Positions 7,457-15,957 of a stretch of DNA of 39,246 nt are shown here, in pieces. The stretch comes from Gemmatimonadota bacterium. Lineage in GTDB: Bacteria; Gemmatimonadota; Gemmatimonadetes; Palauibacterales; KS3-K002. Positions within the stretch are counted from its first letter, which is position 1. The number at the start of each line of letters is the position of its first letter. The notes beneath the pieces are model-generated. The model saw only the letters and a list, made by a program, of their open reading frames with translations. It had not been told where the DNA came from and did no database searches. A program made the position numbers and the translations under genes. The stretch lies in the NCBI GenBank assembly GCA_020344015.1, contig CP070812.1, positions 4,222,243 through 4,261,488 on the forward strand. The letters run 5' to 3'.

Positions 7457-8905
7457 CTACCGGCGTGCGGTCAGCTCGTCCACCTTCTCCTTAAGAATCG
7501 CCAGGAGAAGATCGATGGTTTCCAAGTGTGTTCTAAACGTCAGAGCGGCCAGCCTCAACACGAACTTACCGTCCAGCATGGTCGAGGAGACAAACACCCT
7601 GCCGTCGCGATGGATCTCGTCGACCAGGGCCTGGTTGAACTCGTTTGCGTCGCCAACCTCCGGGACCCAGCGGTAGGTCGCCACCGACAGCTCGGGCTCC
7701 TGACCGGCCTCGAATCCCAGCTTCTGCACCTCCTGATGGAAGTACCTGGCCAGCAGCAGCTTCTCCTCCAGGCACGCCCTGAACGGCTCGAGCCCGTGCA
7801 GCTTGAGGGGCAGCCACAGCCTCAGACCGCGGAAGTGCTTGGTGAGCTCCGGCGAGAGCTCCGCCGGCGAGGCAGCCTCCAGCGACTCCTCGGCCAGTAT
7901 GTCCTGCATGTAAGCCGCCTCATAGTGGTGCGAGCGGCGCAGCGCCCTTACGTCTTTGACCAGCAGGGCCCCCGTACCGTACGGCAGGAACAGTCCCTTA
8001 TGAGGGTCGAGCACGATCGAGTCGGAGAGCTCCATACCGGCGAGCTTCGGGCGGCACTCATCGACCAGGGCGAAGAACCCACCGTAGGCCGCATCGATGT
8101 GGTACCATAGCCCCTCCGCTTTGGCTATCTGCCCGATCTCTTCCAATGGGTCGATGGCTCCCACGTCCGTCGTTCCCGCCGAGGCGATGACCAACCACGG
8201 GATCAGGCCATCGGCTCTATCCTTCGCGATCGCGCGCTCCAGCTCCGCCGGCGCCATCCGATAACGCCCGTCCATCGGCACGTAGCGCTGGACGCACTCC
8301 CCAAGCCCCACGACGCCCAACGCCTTCTGGATGCAGTGGTGTACCTGTCCCGACAGATAGACCACCGCCCGCTCATAGTCGCGCGGCTTGAGGCCGTGCG
8401 CGTCACGCGCCGTGACGATGGCCGTCAGGTTGGCTATGCTGCCGCCCGAGGCCAGGTTGCCGCCCGAACCCTTAGGATAGCCCACCAGGTCGGCCATCCA
8501 GTCGAGGAGCATGTTCTCCATCTCTACGGCGCCTGGACCGGCGAAGCGGACGCCGGCATAGCGGTTGGTGACGGCGGCCAGGAAATCGCCCAATGAGGAG
8601 TAGTAGATGCCGCCACCGGGGATGTAGGCGAGGAACCTCTCCGATGCTGGATTGACCCCCGGGGCGATCACCGCGTCGTCGAACAGCTCGAGCAACTCTC
8701 CCACTCCGACGCCCTCATCGGCTATCGGTGAGTCGCGCAATTTCTTCGCTGCTTCCTTCTCGATCTCGTACGCCTTGAGCTCGGGCAGGCGGTCGAGAAA
8801 GCCCTCGCCGAAGCCCACAACCGCGTCGCTCACCGATGCGCGCTCCTCCTTGCCCGGTTCCAGCCTGCGGCTGATGGCTTCCAGCTCTCTTATCCGTTCG
8901 ATCAT
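7457..8905 (-). CDS. PLP-dependent amino-acid decarboxylase (group II, aromatic/glutamate decarboxylase family)
   Basis: This protein of 482 residues has the full set of group II decarboxylase motifs. They are NLASGGSIANLTAIVTARDA (phosphate-binding turn, about 150-169), a His near 190 that stacks on PLP, VIASAGTTDVGAIDPLEEI, HIDAAYGGF (Asp271 to the pyridine nitrogen), and DPHKGLFLPYGTGALL with the Schiff-base Lys303. Family members decarboxylate aromatic amino acids, glutamate or aspartate. The substrate cannot be fixed here. The gene starts 13 bases after the acyltransferase stop and ends 20 bases before the peroxiredoxin start, so the three probably share one mRNA. Length is normal, with no breaks. 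Confidence 0.85.
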   Translation of the reverse strand: MIERIRELEAISRRLEPGKEERASVSDAVVGFGEGFLDRLPELKAYEIEKEAAKKLRDSPIADEGVGVGELLELFDDAVIAPGVNPASERFLAYIPGGGIYYSSLGDFLAAVTNRYAGVRFAGPGAVEMENMLLDWMADLVGYPKGSGGNLASGGSIANLTAIVTARDAHGLKPRDYERAVVYLSGQVHHCIQKALGVVGLGECVQRYVPMDGRYRMAPAELERAIAKDRADGLIPWLVIASAGTTDVGAIDPLEEIGQIAKAEGLWYHIDAAYGGFFALVDECRPKLAGMELSDSIVLDPHKGLFLPYGTGALLVKDVRALRRSHHYEAAYMQDILAEESLEAASPAELSPELTKHFRGLRLWLPLKLHGLEPFRACLEEKLLLARYFHQEVQKLGFEAGQEPELSVATYRWVPEVGDANEFNQALVDEIHRDGRVFVSSTMLDGKFVLRLAALTFRTHLETIDLLLAILKEKVDELTARR

Positions 8906-8918
8906 AAGGTCGCCTGCC

Positions 8919-10046
8919 TCAAATCTTGATGAAGATCCCGCGCCGGTACAACAGCCACATGATAAAGAGCCAGAAGCCGACGTAGGAGAGCGCGAAGGCG
9001 AACGACCCGTGCAAGGGCCCGGCCCAGGAAGCGAAAAGGTACCGGTATATCCAGCCGTAGAGCGAGATCGAGTCGCCCGCCGCCGGCACCTGGATACGGA
9101 CCATCAGCTTCGTCAGCAGGCCCGAGCCGACGAAGACGGCGATCGCGTTCATCCCATATATCACGAACGACCAGCTCCACCGTTTCCAACCGCGCAGCTC
9201 GATCATCCAGTAGAAGACGCCCAGCACCAGGCCGCCCATGCCCGCGGTGAAGACCATGTACGAGCTCGTCCAGAGGTTCTTGTTGATGGGAAACAGCGTC
9301 CCCCACAGAAGGCCCAGTACGATGGCGACGAGCGAGCCCGCCAGCAGCCCCTTCACCTTCGCACCGTCCTCCCGTTGGGAGACCAACCACTCGCCAGTGA
9401 AGATGCCGAGCAGCGTCGTCCCCACCGCCGGCAGCGAGCTCAATAGTCCTTCGGGGTCCCAAGGATCGCCGCGCCACAGATGCTCCTGGCCCAGGATAAG
9501 ACGATCGAGATAGGCGCCGAGATTGCCTTCCGGCGACAGATCGCCCGCCCCGAAGCCAGGCACCGGCACGAGCGTCATCAGCGCCCAGTACCCGAGCAGA
9601 ACGATTGCCAGCGCGCCCCATCTGCCTCGTGCGCCCAGAGTCAGATAGAGGGTTGCAGCGATCAAGTAGACGACGCCGATCCTCTGGAGCACACCCATGA
9701 TGCGTAGCGTGCCCCAGTCGCTGAAGGTCGGGAATAGCGCCATGAACAGGCCGAGCCCGAAGAGAATCGAGCTGCGCTTGACGACGTGCCGGGCCAGGTC
9801 TCGTTTCGAGTCGCCGCGGGCCAGCCGCTTGCCGAAGGAGATCGGCATGGCGACACCGACGATGAACAGGAAGAACGGGAAAATCAGATCGGTGGGCGTC
9901 CAGCCGTGCCAGTCGGCGTGCAGGAGCGGCGCGTAGACGTGGGACCAGCTGCCGGGGTTGTTGACGAGGATCATCCCGGCGATGGTTGCGCCGCGATAGG
10001 CATCCAGGGAAGTCAGGCGACCGCGCTGCTGCATGGGCTCGGACAT
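8919..10046 (-). CDS. HGSNAT-like membrane acyltransferase (DUF5009 family)
   Basis: A polytopic membrane protein of 375 residues. The N-terminal RLTSLDAYRGATIAGMILVN and WTPTDLIFPFFLFIVGVAM segments are the hallmark of the DUF5009/heparan-alpha-glucosaminide N-acetyltransferase family. That family moves acetyl groups across membranes onto amino sugars. About ten hydrophobic helices follow. The ATG at 10046 (SEPMQQRGR) is chosen because the longer open frame upstream codes for a Cys/Arg-rich segment with no membrane-protein character. The ribosome site is weak. The gene heads the operon with the PLP decarboxylase and candidate selenoperoxiredoxin genes. Its acceptor could be a cell-wall amino sugar, but nothing in the window shows which. 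Confidence 0.8.
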   Translation of the reverse strand: MSEPMQQRGRLTSLDAYRGATIAGMILVNNPGSWSHVYAPLLHADWHGWTPTDLIFPFFLFIVGVAMPISFGKRLARGDSKRDLARHVVKRSSILFGLGLFMALFPTFSDWGTLRIMGVLQRIGVVYLIAATLYLTLGARGRWGALAIVLLGYWALMTLVPVPGFGAGDLSPEGNLGAYLDRLILGQEHLWRGDPWDPEGLLSSLPAVGTTLLGIFTGEWLVSQREDGAKVKGLLAGSLVAIVLGLLWGTLFPINKNLWTSSYMVFTAGMGGLVLGVFYWMIELRGWKRWSWSFVIYGMNAIAVFVGSGLLTKLMVRIQVPAAGDSISLYGWIYRYLFASWAGPLHGSFAFALSYVGFWLFIMWLLYRRGIFIKI

Positions 10047-10278
10047 AGAGTTCGGAGCATAGACACGGGATGCACTCTCTGCAACAGCAGGCGGCTTGTC
10101 CCTCGCGATCCTGGCCCTGCGTTCGCCGTGGGATCGCTTCCCGAGGAGCAGGAAGCGGCAACACGGAGCGTGTTCGCGTTTCTCGAGCGCACAATCCGAG
10201 AGAACCCGGCACTCTGGAGCTTCAGTTTGAGGGCGCGCACAGCGTCGTGAGCGAGCCCGGCTGGCCACTTTCTCGACA

Positions 10279-10306
10279 TTGCCCCCACACGCTTCGTGTG
10301 TATATT
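10279..10306 (+). promoter_or_regulatory. Possible sigma-70-type promoter for the small basic protein gene
   Basis: The 311-base gap 10047-10357 between divergent genes holds no gene. Within it TTGCCC (10279-10284) and TATATT (10301-10306) are spaced by 16 bases, on the side of the small basic gene that starts at 10358. The spacer contains a short perfect palindrome (CACACG-CTT-CGTGTG) that could be an operator. Only the match to consensus supports it. Confidence 0.35.
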
Positions 10307-10357
10307 CGCTGCCGCAGCACGGCGCTACATGCCCGTTCCCTCAAACTTGAGAGCTAG

Positions 10358-10456
10358 ATGGGTCGCAAGAGACCGAAGCTGAAGAAATCGGGTCGTAGAA
10401 AGATCGGGCGGAAGAAGCGCAAGGAGCTACACAAGCGCCGCAAACGCAAGAAGTAG
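10358..10456 (+). CDS. 32-residue very basic protein, AURKAIP1/COX24- or bS22-like
   Basis: An ATG-to-TAG frame of 33 codons. About two thirds of the residues are Lys or Arg, with a KIGRKKRKELHKRRKRKK tail. Very small basic proteins with a 'KKRK..LHKRRKRKK'-type tail are annotated in several phyla as AURKAIP1/COX24-domain proteins, related to the ribosomal protein bS22/THX type. I therefore infer a ribosome-bound peptide. Support for coding: the composition is far from random, a promoter-like pair lies upstream, and a strong hairpin follows directly after the stop. The ribosome site is weak (GAGAGCTAG). It could easily be missed by gene finders because of its size. Confidence 0.65.
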   Translation: MGRKRPKLKKSGRRKIGRKKRKELHKRRKRKK

Positions 10457-10463
10457 GTGCCGG

Positions 10464-10504
10464 CCGGGCGTTCCTCCGCTGAACGCCCCGGGGCCCTTCG
10501 GGGC
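10464..10504 (+). terminator. Tandem overlapping hairpins after the small basic gene
   Basis: GGGCGTTC (10466-10473) pairs perfectly with GAACGCCC (10481-10488) around a 7-base loop, and the stem can be extended by CC/GG with one bulged C. A second stem, GCCCC (10485-10489) with GGGGC (10500-10504), overlaps the first and excludes it. No T-run follows, so it is either a non-canonical terminator or an alternating structure ahead of the thioesterase gene. Confidence 0.45.
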
Positions 10505-10567
10505 TCCTCGTCCCCCGCTCCGATAGCCACTTCCGCAAAGACGAACTGAGCCTTAGGAGCCACCCCG

Positions 10568-11005
10568 TTGAGCGAAGAGCCGCTCGCCGGTTATCCGATC
10601 GTCGTCCGCATCCCCGTCCAGTGGGGTGAATTGGACGCCTACGGCCATGTGAGCAACGTGGTCTTCTTCAGCTATTTCGAGTCGGCGCGCGTCCGGTACC
10701 TCGAACGCTGCGGCTTCATCGAGTCCTACGATCGCCACAAGATCGGTATCATCCTTCATTCGACCAGCTGCCGCTTCCGCCAGCCGCTGTTCTACCCGGA
10801 TACGGCCCTGGTCGGCGCCCGCGCCGCAGAGATCGCCGAGGACCGCTTCACCATGGCCTACGAGATCGTCTCGGCCGCGGCCGGAGCCCCGGTTGCAGAG
10901 GGTGAAGCCACCGTGGTCTCCTACGACTACAACACACGACAGGTCGTTCCCATACCGCAGGATGTGCGGGCCGCCATCGAGGGGCTCGAGGCCTCGGCAG
11001 GCTGA
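10568..11005 (+). CDS. Acyl-CoA thioesterase, hotdog fold (4HBT family)
   Basis: This protein has 145 residues with a TTG start, supported by AGGAG 8 bases upstream. QWGELDAYGHVSNVVFFSYFES is the classic 4HBT signature, cut here as GELDAYGHVSNVVFFSYFE. The Asp of ELDAYGH is the usual catalytic acid and the long hotdog helix follows. A LERCGF segment and a strand HSTSCRFRQPLFYPD complete the fold. Such enzymes hydrolyse acyl-CoA thioesters in the cytoplasm. It is a single-domain protein of standard length with no paired metabolic gene next to it. It probably salvages CoA or ends a side branch of fatty-acid metabolism. Confidence 0.85.
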   Translation: MSEEPLAGYPIVVRIPVQWGELDAYGHVSNVVFFSYFESARVRYLERCGFIESYDRHKIGIILHSTSCRFRQPLFYPDTALVGARAAEIAEDRFTMAYEIVSAAAGAPVAEGEATVVSYDYNTRQVVPIPQDVRAAIEGLEASAG

Positions 11006-11581
11006 ATCTGGCCGCCGACGTTGCGGCGACGCCTCACCCCTGAAACCTCAGGGACCCCGCAAGCGTAGGGACCTCAGAGCGTTTTTTGCCACGACGCCCC
11101 AGGCCGTATCAGACATGTAGGCTTTACTACCCCGAGTCCGCCACGCCTTGCCGGGCAGCGGCCGGGAACCCGATGGGGTCCGAAGCAGTTACATAGCAGG
11201 TTGGCAACCAGGCAGAACGCGCCGGCAACCCTTTTGGGCGTCACGGCGTCTAAGTACTAGAGGTTCGTCAGAGAAGCCTGAAACAAGACAAAAAAAGACA
11301 CGTGTGGCGGCGCCTGCATGGGCAGCAGGTAGGAACAGTCCCTCCATCCGGCTCGGCCGCCCACTCCCGGTGCCGGGTCAGCCGCCACACGAGTCACTGA
11401 TAGGAGCAGCCACTCTATCGCAAAGGCCTCGGTGGAAACGCCGGGGCCTTCCTGTAATCTATCTGTCGAAACCAGTTAGCGTAGTGCCCGCTGTTGGGAC
11501 TGCGGCATAATCGCATCCGAAAAGTAGCCCGTCAACCCCTCCATCCCGGCGGGGCGCACAAACATTTGTTTGTCCGGCTGC
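11006..11581. other. 576-base gene-free stretch with RNA structures
   Basis: No reading frame here looks coding. Near its left end, CCCTGA-AACC-TCAGGG (11038-11053) forms a 6-bp hairpin, followed after 28 bases by T6 (11082-11087). The pair might end thioesterase transcripts, though the spacing is too long for a classical terminator. The central part (11302-11450) folds into several strong stems, listed separately. Confidence 0.5.
11302..11450 (+). ncRNA. Candidate structured non-coding RNA of unknown class
   Basis: Three structures lie in a row. First, GTGTGGCGGC (11302-11311) pairs perfectly over 10 bp with GCCGCCACAC (11381-11390), enclosing a CCTGC/GCAGG hairpin (11313-11329) and a CCCG/CGGG hairpin near 11366-11377. 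Second, GATAG(G)AG at 11399-11406 pairs with CTCTATC at 11413-11419 with one bulge. Third, a 12-bp stem (11423-11434 with 11439-11450) is capped by a GAAA tetraloop. The third stem has two G-U pairs that would be A-C mismatches on the other strand, which points to the plus strand. On the minus strand a T7 run follows the first stem, so a minus-strand terminator is the alternative. I could not match RNase P, tmRNA, SRP, 6S or a known riboswitch. Confidence 0.45.
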
Positions 11582-13207
11582 CTATCTTGAGCCGCCCGTC
11601 GCTACCGGCTCCGCTGCCTTCGCCTCCTCGACAATACGGGCGACGTCGGCCAGGAGCTGGCGGGCGTCGTAGACGATGCCGTCCTTGATCGTGTACCTCA
11701 CGCCTCCGACGCGCTCTACTTCTCCCGTGTCATCGTTGAGACGCAGCGTCCCGGTACCGTACAGCACCTTGAGGTCCTGAATCGGGCTCTCCTCGACGAC
11801 TATCAAGTCAGCCAACAGACCCGGGCGGATGATCCCGAATTCGATCGGCACGCCCTTGGGCTCGTGGAGCGTCTCGGCACCGTAGAGCGTTGCCGAGCGG
11901 ATGACCTCCAAGGGGTGGAACCCGGCCTCTTGAAGTAGTTCGAGCTCGCGGATGTAATCGAAACCGTAGAGCTTGTAGATGAACCCCGCGTCTGAGCCGG
12001 CGGTGACACGTCCACCGCGATTCTTGTAGTCGTTGAGGAAGCTCATCCAGATGCGGTAGTTCCGTCTCCACTCGATCTCGTCCTGGGTGGTCCAGCTGAA
12101 CCAGTAGGAGCCGTGACTCTCGCGGCTGGGCTGGTAGAAACGCCACAGTGAGGGCAGCGTGTAGATGTCGTGCCAGTCGGCCTCACGGGCGCGCTGGACG
12201 TCGCGGTTCGCTTCGTAGATCGTCATCGTCGGTGTGATGACGAAGTCCAGGGCGAGCAACTCGTCGATCACGGCGTTCCACTTTTCGCTGCCCCGTTCCG
12301 CCGCCTGCTTCCAGAGGCGTCCCGCCTGACCGAAACGGTGATATTCGTCGTTGTAGTTGTAGTCGTAGCGAAAGTTCTGGACGGTGCGCTCGTCGAACAG
12401 CGACTCGGGCAGCCCGTACCAGTGTTCCAGCGACCCCAGCCCCAGCCGGGCGGCATCCAGCGCGTCCATGCGGGCGACGCCCATCTGACCCAGGTGTGCT
12501 TGCGTGCCTAGGCCGTTGTTCCTGGCCTCGTCGATCAGCGCCTCCATGATCTCCGGGTCGTACGAGCCGAGCTTGAGTCCGTCGACGCCTTTGCGCGCCG
12601 CCCAGCGCACCCACTCGCGCGCCTTCTCTGGTGAGTCGATGGGCCCCTCCTCCCAGCCGGCGCCGGGACGGACGTAGACGAAGACTCGGGGCGCAACAAT
12701 CTCGTTGCGCGCGCTGCGCTCTCGCGACTCCAACGTCCAATCGACACCGTTGCCCGAGCCCGGATCGCGGATCGTCGTTATACCGTGGCCCATCCACAGC
12801 TTGTAGACGTATTCGGCAGGCGTCCCCTGCGACCTGCCGCCGGTATGGGCGTGCGTGTCGATCAGCCCCGGCAGCACATACATGCCGTGGGCGTCGATCT
12901 CTCGGGTCGCGTCGCCGGGGCGCCTCGACTCGTTGATCGGCAGGCCGGGAACACCGACGCTCCTCACCTGCACGATCCGGTTCCCCTCGATCACGATGTC
13001 GATGGGACCCCGGGGCGGCCCGCCCGTACCATCGATAACCGTGGCGCCGCGGATGATCAGGCGCTCGAAGGGGCCCTCCCCTTCGTCGGGGCCGCGATCC
13101 GGCGCGTGCAGAACGGTCCGTCGTTCCTGGGACTCCTGTGCATTGACGTCAGCCACGGCCGTGACGTTGAGTGCCACAAGAACCGCAAGTGCCGCGAGTA
13201 GACGCAT
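11582..13207 (-). CDS. Exported metal-dependent amidohydrolase
   Basis: A protein of 541 residues with a signal peptide (LLAALAVLVALNVTAVADVNA) and a strong GGGAGGT site. The fold is the composite-barrel amidohydrolase type. It opens with LIIRGATVIDGTGG and carries metal-binding GLIDTHAHTGG (HxH, near residue 120), a Lys in GLKLGSYDPE, a His in GTQAHLGQ, a second His in SLEHWYG, and the essential Asp in TAGSDAGFIY. The closing ADLIVVEESP returns to the beta domain. This group holds imidazolonepropionase-like and prolidase-like exported enzymes; the substrate is unknown. It follows the N-acyl-D-amino-acid deacylase gene by 33 bases, so the two are probably one operon acting on extracytoplasmic amides or peptides. 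Confidence 0.85.
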   Translation of the reverse strand: MRLLAALAVLVALNVTAVADVNAQESQERRTVLHAPDRGPDEGEGPFERLIIRGATVIDGTGGPPRGPIDIVIEGNRIVQVRSVGVPGLPINESRRPGDATREIDAHGMYVLPGLIDTHAHTGGRSQGTPAEYVYKLWMGHGITTIRDPGSGNGVDWTLESRERSARNEIVAPRVFVYVRPGAGWEEGPIDSPEKAREWVRWAARKGVDGLKLGSYDPEIMEALIDEARNNGLGTQAHLGQMGVARMDALDAARLGLGSLEHWYGLPESLFDERTVQNFRYDYNYNDEYHRFGQAGRLWKQAAERGSEKWNAVIDELLALDFVITPTMTIYEANRDVQRAREADWHDIYTLPSLWRFYQPSRESHGSYWFSWTTQDEIEWRRNYRIWMSFLNDYKNRGGRVTAGSDAGFIYKLYGFDYIRELELLQEAGFHPLEVIRSATLYGAETLHEPKGVPIEFGIIRPGLLADLIVVEESPIQDLKVLYGTGTLRLNDDTGEVERVGGVRYTIKDGIVYDARQLLADVARIVEEAKAAEPVATGGSR

Positions 13208-13240
13208 CAGTACCTCCCTCTTATGGCTCGTCCCACCCGT

Positions 13241-14788
13241 TCAAGTGGTTTCCTCGTCCGAGTCGCTGCGCTGGATCACGCGGCCGGGATACATACCGGT
13301 CGGCGCCCCGGCCGAGTAGACTTCTATGCCATTCACCCACACGCGATCGACACCTGCCGAGGGGAGCTGCGGTTCTCCGACGGATGCGCGGTCGGCGATC
13401 GTGGTCGGATCGAAGAGCAGCAGGTCCGCGAACGCGCCGGGCCGAATCACTCCCCTGTCCACCAGCCCCATATTTCGTGCCGGGAGACCCGACATCTTGT
13501 GGACCGCCTCTTCCAGCGTCAACGCTGCGGTCTCGCGAACATAGAGGCGCAGGACCCGTGCGAAGGTGCCGAACCCCCGCGGGTGACCGCCGTCCAGCTC
13601 ACCGTCGGAACAGATGTCGGTGTGCGGCCAGGCGATGAGCCTGGCCACATCATCGGGGCCCATGCTCGTGCCCATGACGCTCTCCGTCGACTCGCCCGTC
13701 TCGGCTTCCAGCGCCTGGGATTCCTCAATCAGATCGATGTATGCGGTCACCGGATCCACGCCGCGCAGCTCTGCGATCTCGGCGATGGTCTTGCCCACGT
13801 ACGAGGGATCGGGATCGAACTGCGTGAGGCGCATGCCCTCGGGCGGGGCGAGCTCGCTCAGCGCAAAGGCCGCGGCCTCCCGGTTATCGAAGTCGCGCTC
13901 GGGAAACAGCACCGTCAGAGTCGACTGCCAGAACTCGTACGGGTACACGCAGGCCATGACATCGACACCCGCCGCCCGCGCCTCGTCCAAGCGTGCCAGC
14001 AGGCGGTCTGCCTGCCCCCAGAGGCTGCGCATGGCAAGCTTCATGTGAGTGACCTGCACCGGAATCTCGGCCTCATCTCCGATGCGGATGATCTCCTCGA
14101 TCGCCTCGAATACGTGGCGGTCCTCGCTGCGGATATGGCTTGCGTAGCGACCACCGGCAGCGGCGGCTACGCGGGCTAGAGCGACAACCTCTTCCGTCTC
14201 CGAGTAGATGCCCGGATCGTACTCGAGGCCCGTGGAGAGGCCGAGTGCGCCGGCGGCGAGCTCTTCCTGCAAGAGACCGCGCATCCGGTCGACCTCCGCA
14301 GACGTTGCGGCGCGGCGGAAGTCATCACCCATCACTTCGAGGCGGATGCTACCGTGACCTGCGAACGAGGCAACGTTGATCGCAACCGGGCTATCCTCGA
14401 GTCGCGCGAAGTACTCTCGGAGTGGGAAGTGCGAGCCGCCATCCTGGCCGACGATCGCCGTCGTGATCCCCTGGCTCACACCGCCTAGGGCTGTCGGGTC
14501 CTCTTCGAGACCTCGGTCGTAGTGGGAGTGGGTATCGATGAAGCCGGGGGCGAGCACCAGGCCGCGGCCGTCTACCACCGCCTCGCCGGGGGCGGCCACC
14601 AGATGATCCCCCACCTCGGCGACCCGGTCCGCCTCGATCCGCACGGATGCTGCTCGCCGGGCAGCGCCCGTCCCATCGACCACCTGGACGTTGGTGATCA
14701 GGGTGGTCGAAGCGGAGCTTGGAGCTTCGGCACAGCCCGCGAGGCACACCGCGGACATGCTAGCCGCGAACGCAACCAGCCTACGCAT
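13241..14788 (-). CDS. N-acyl-D-amino-acid deacylase-family lipoprotein
   Basis: A 515-residue protein. The N-terminus MRRLVAFAASMSAVCLAGC has a lipobox (LAGC), so the enzyme should be lipid-anchored in the periplasm. The start has a GGGAGGAAG site. The amidohydrolase core includes LAPGFIDTHSHYDRG (HxH), GLSTGLEYDPG and ITTAIVGQDGGS. It continues with YASHIRSED, a His ligand in QVTHMKL, DICSDGELDGGHPRG with the catalytic Asp, and SGLPARNMGL. These are typical of D-aminoacylase and D-glutamate deacylase relatives, which release D-amino acids from N-acyl forms. Cofactor and stereochemistry are inferred from the family. It is the first gene of a two-gene operon with another exported amidohydrolase. 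Confidence 0.85.
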   Translation of the reverse strand: MRRLVAFAASMSAVCLAGCAEAPSSASTTLITNVQVVDGTGAARRAASVRIEADRVAEVGDHLVAAPGEAVVDGRGLVLAPGFIDTHSHYDRGLEEDPTALGGVSQGITTAIVGQDGGSHFPLREYFARLEDSPVAINVASFAGHGSIRLEVMGDDFRRAATSAEVDRMRGLLQEELAAGALGLSTGLEYDPGIYSETEEVVALARVAAAAGGRYASHIRSEDRHVFEAIEEIIRIGDEAEIPVQVTHMKLAMRSLWGQADRLLARLDEARAAGVDVMACVYPYEFWQSTLTVLFPERDFDNREAAAFALSELAPPEGMRLTQFDPDPSYVGKTIAEIAELRGVDPVTAYIDLIEESQALEAETGESTESVMGTSMGPDDVARLIAWPHTDICSDGELDGGHPRGFGTFARVLRLYVRETAALTLEEAVHKMSGLPARNMGLVDRGVIRPGAFADLLLFDPTTIADRASVGEPQLPSAGVDRVWVNGIEVYSAGAPTGMYPGRVIQRSDSDEETT

Positions 14789-14981
14789 TTTTCTTCCTCC
14801 CGGTTTGAGCCCGGTCAGACAACGGGCCCGCCTCGCTTGTCGTATTGGGGCAGGCGTAAGATCGGGACTGAGCTGCTGCCTGGCAATCAGGCGTCAGGGG
14901 AAGAGTGCGAGAGGGTATTTGCGGTCGGCCCGCAGATCGCTAATTTGGATCTGACAGCCACGGGCAAATCTGGCGTAGGAA

Positions 14982-15314
14982 ATGGACCCCATGCCTATTG
15001 AACCGCTCGGTCAGGAAGAGATCCGGAACTGGCTGACGAGGCGCGAGCTGTTCGCGAGCCTGCGTCGCCTGCGGCGCTGCAGAAACGGTCACTTCTCCTG
15101 CTCGACCCATACGGACGGACCGTGTTTCGAGGTCCTGCATGACCGGTTCCGCGCCTTGGCCATGGACCGCGCCAACGAGCTGGTGGCCTGCGGTGCCGAT
15201 CGGGCGAAGCTATGGAGCTCGATCTACCGGAACTTTCCGGTCCTCGCCCCGGCAACGGTGGATTCGATTGTCGAGGAGGCCCTCGAGTCCGGGATTCCCA
15301 CCCCGGAGCACTAG
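14982..15314 (+). CDS. Hypothetical protein, 110 residues
   Basis: I do not recognise this family. The frame starts at ATG 14982 (a second ATG lies three codons later). The protein appears soluble and mostly helical, with two Arg-rich helices near residues 20-32. It has three cysteines and a His in a compact stretch (CRNGHFSC, then GPCFEVLHDRF), which could bind a metal. A C-terminal helix follows, VDSIVEEALESG. The real-gene case rests on length, coding-like composition and the absence of another gene in the space. Its TAG stop overlaps the stop of the convergent glycosylase gene through the self-complementary CTAG at 15311-15314. Confidence 0.5.
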   Translation: MDPMPIEPLGQEEIRNWLTRRELFASLRRLRRCRNGHFSCSTHTDGPCFEVLHDRFRALAMDRANELVACGADRAKLWSSIYRNFPVLAPATVDSIVEEALESGIPTPEH

Positions 15315-15940
15315 ACGGGCATCGCCGCCTGCGCTCGCCAGATGTAGATGGACGCCACCGTCCGGTAGGGACGCCAACGCTCGGCACGCGCCATCATCTC
15401 CTCCACGCTGCCGCAGTTGAAATAGCGCTCCATTCCCTTGCGAATCCCCAGGTCGCCCACCGGAAAGATGTCCGGTCGACGCATCGAGAACATGAGAAAC
15501 ATCTCCGCCGTCCAGCGGCCGATACCGACGATCGCGGTGAGTTGCTCGACGATCTCATCGTCGCTCAGCCGGGAGAAGCGGACACCGCTCAAGTCGCCGA
15601 GCTCGAACGCTTCTGCCAGCGCGTGGAGGTAGCGCGTCTTCTGCCGCGACACGCCGGCGGCACGAAGCTTTTTCGCCGATGTCGAGCGCACCGATCGCGG
15701 GTCGGGAAAGCGACGCTGGGGATAGAGGGCTCTCACCCGGCCGATGATCGTTCGGGCCGCCGCACCCGAGACCTGTTGGGCGAGTATGGCGCAGCAGAGG
15801 ACCCAGAAGTAGGGGCGATGGCCGCGCAATTCAATGGGACCGACCGCTTTGATCAGCGGCCGCATGGCGGGGTCGCGGCGCAGGACCCTTAAAGCGTCAC
15901 TCACCGTCCAGCGCGCGGCGCCGCTCGCGCTCGCCGACAC
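15311..15940 (-). CDS. DNA-3-methyladenine glycosylase-like base-excision enzyme (HhH-GPD)
   Basis: A 209-residue protein with a GTG start and AGGGA upstream. YFWVLCCAILAQQVSGAAAR is the first conserved helix of the AlkA/HhH-GPD fold. QLTAIVGIGRWTAEMFLMFS is the helix-hairpin-helix, and IFPVGDLGIRKGM holds the catalytic Asp. The end, RPYRTVASIYIWRA, is also typical of AlkA-type enzymes. It should remove alkylated purines from DNA in the cytoplasm. There is no Fe-S Cys cluster, so it is not an Endo III/MutY enzyme. It is the last gene of the nfeD-floA operon (17 bases after the preceding gene), an unusual partner for a membrane-domain module. Confidence 0.85.
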   Translation of the reverse strand: MSASASGAARWTVSDALRVLRRDPAMRPLIKAVGPIELRGHRPYFWVLCCAILAQQVSGAAARTIIGRVRALYPQRRFPDPRSVRSTSAKKLRAAGVSRQKTRYLHALAEAFELGDLSGVRFSRLSDDEIVEQLTAIVGIGRWTAEMFLMFSMRRPDIFPVGDLGIRKGMERYFNCGSVEEMMARAERWRPYRTVASIYIWRAQAAMPV

Positions 15941-15957
15941 GGATCCCTGACGGCCCG

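Noticed and set aside
8902..10212. A 436-residue minus-strand frame overlapping the acyltransferase gene
   Set aside because: It is the same DNA in another frame, Arg/Gly/Ala-rich and without membrane helices. The DUF5009 frame has clear family motifs.
11148..11510. A 120-residue plus-strand open frame
   Set aside because: Low-complexity, Arg/Pro/Ser-rich translation with no ribosome site or family pattern. It overlaps strong RNA stems.
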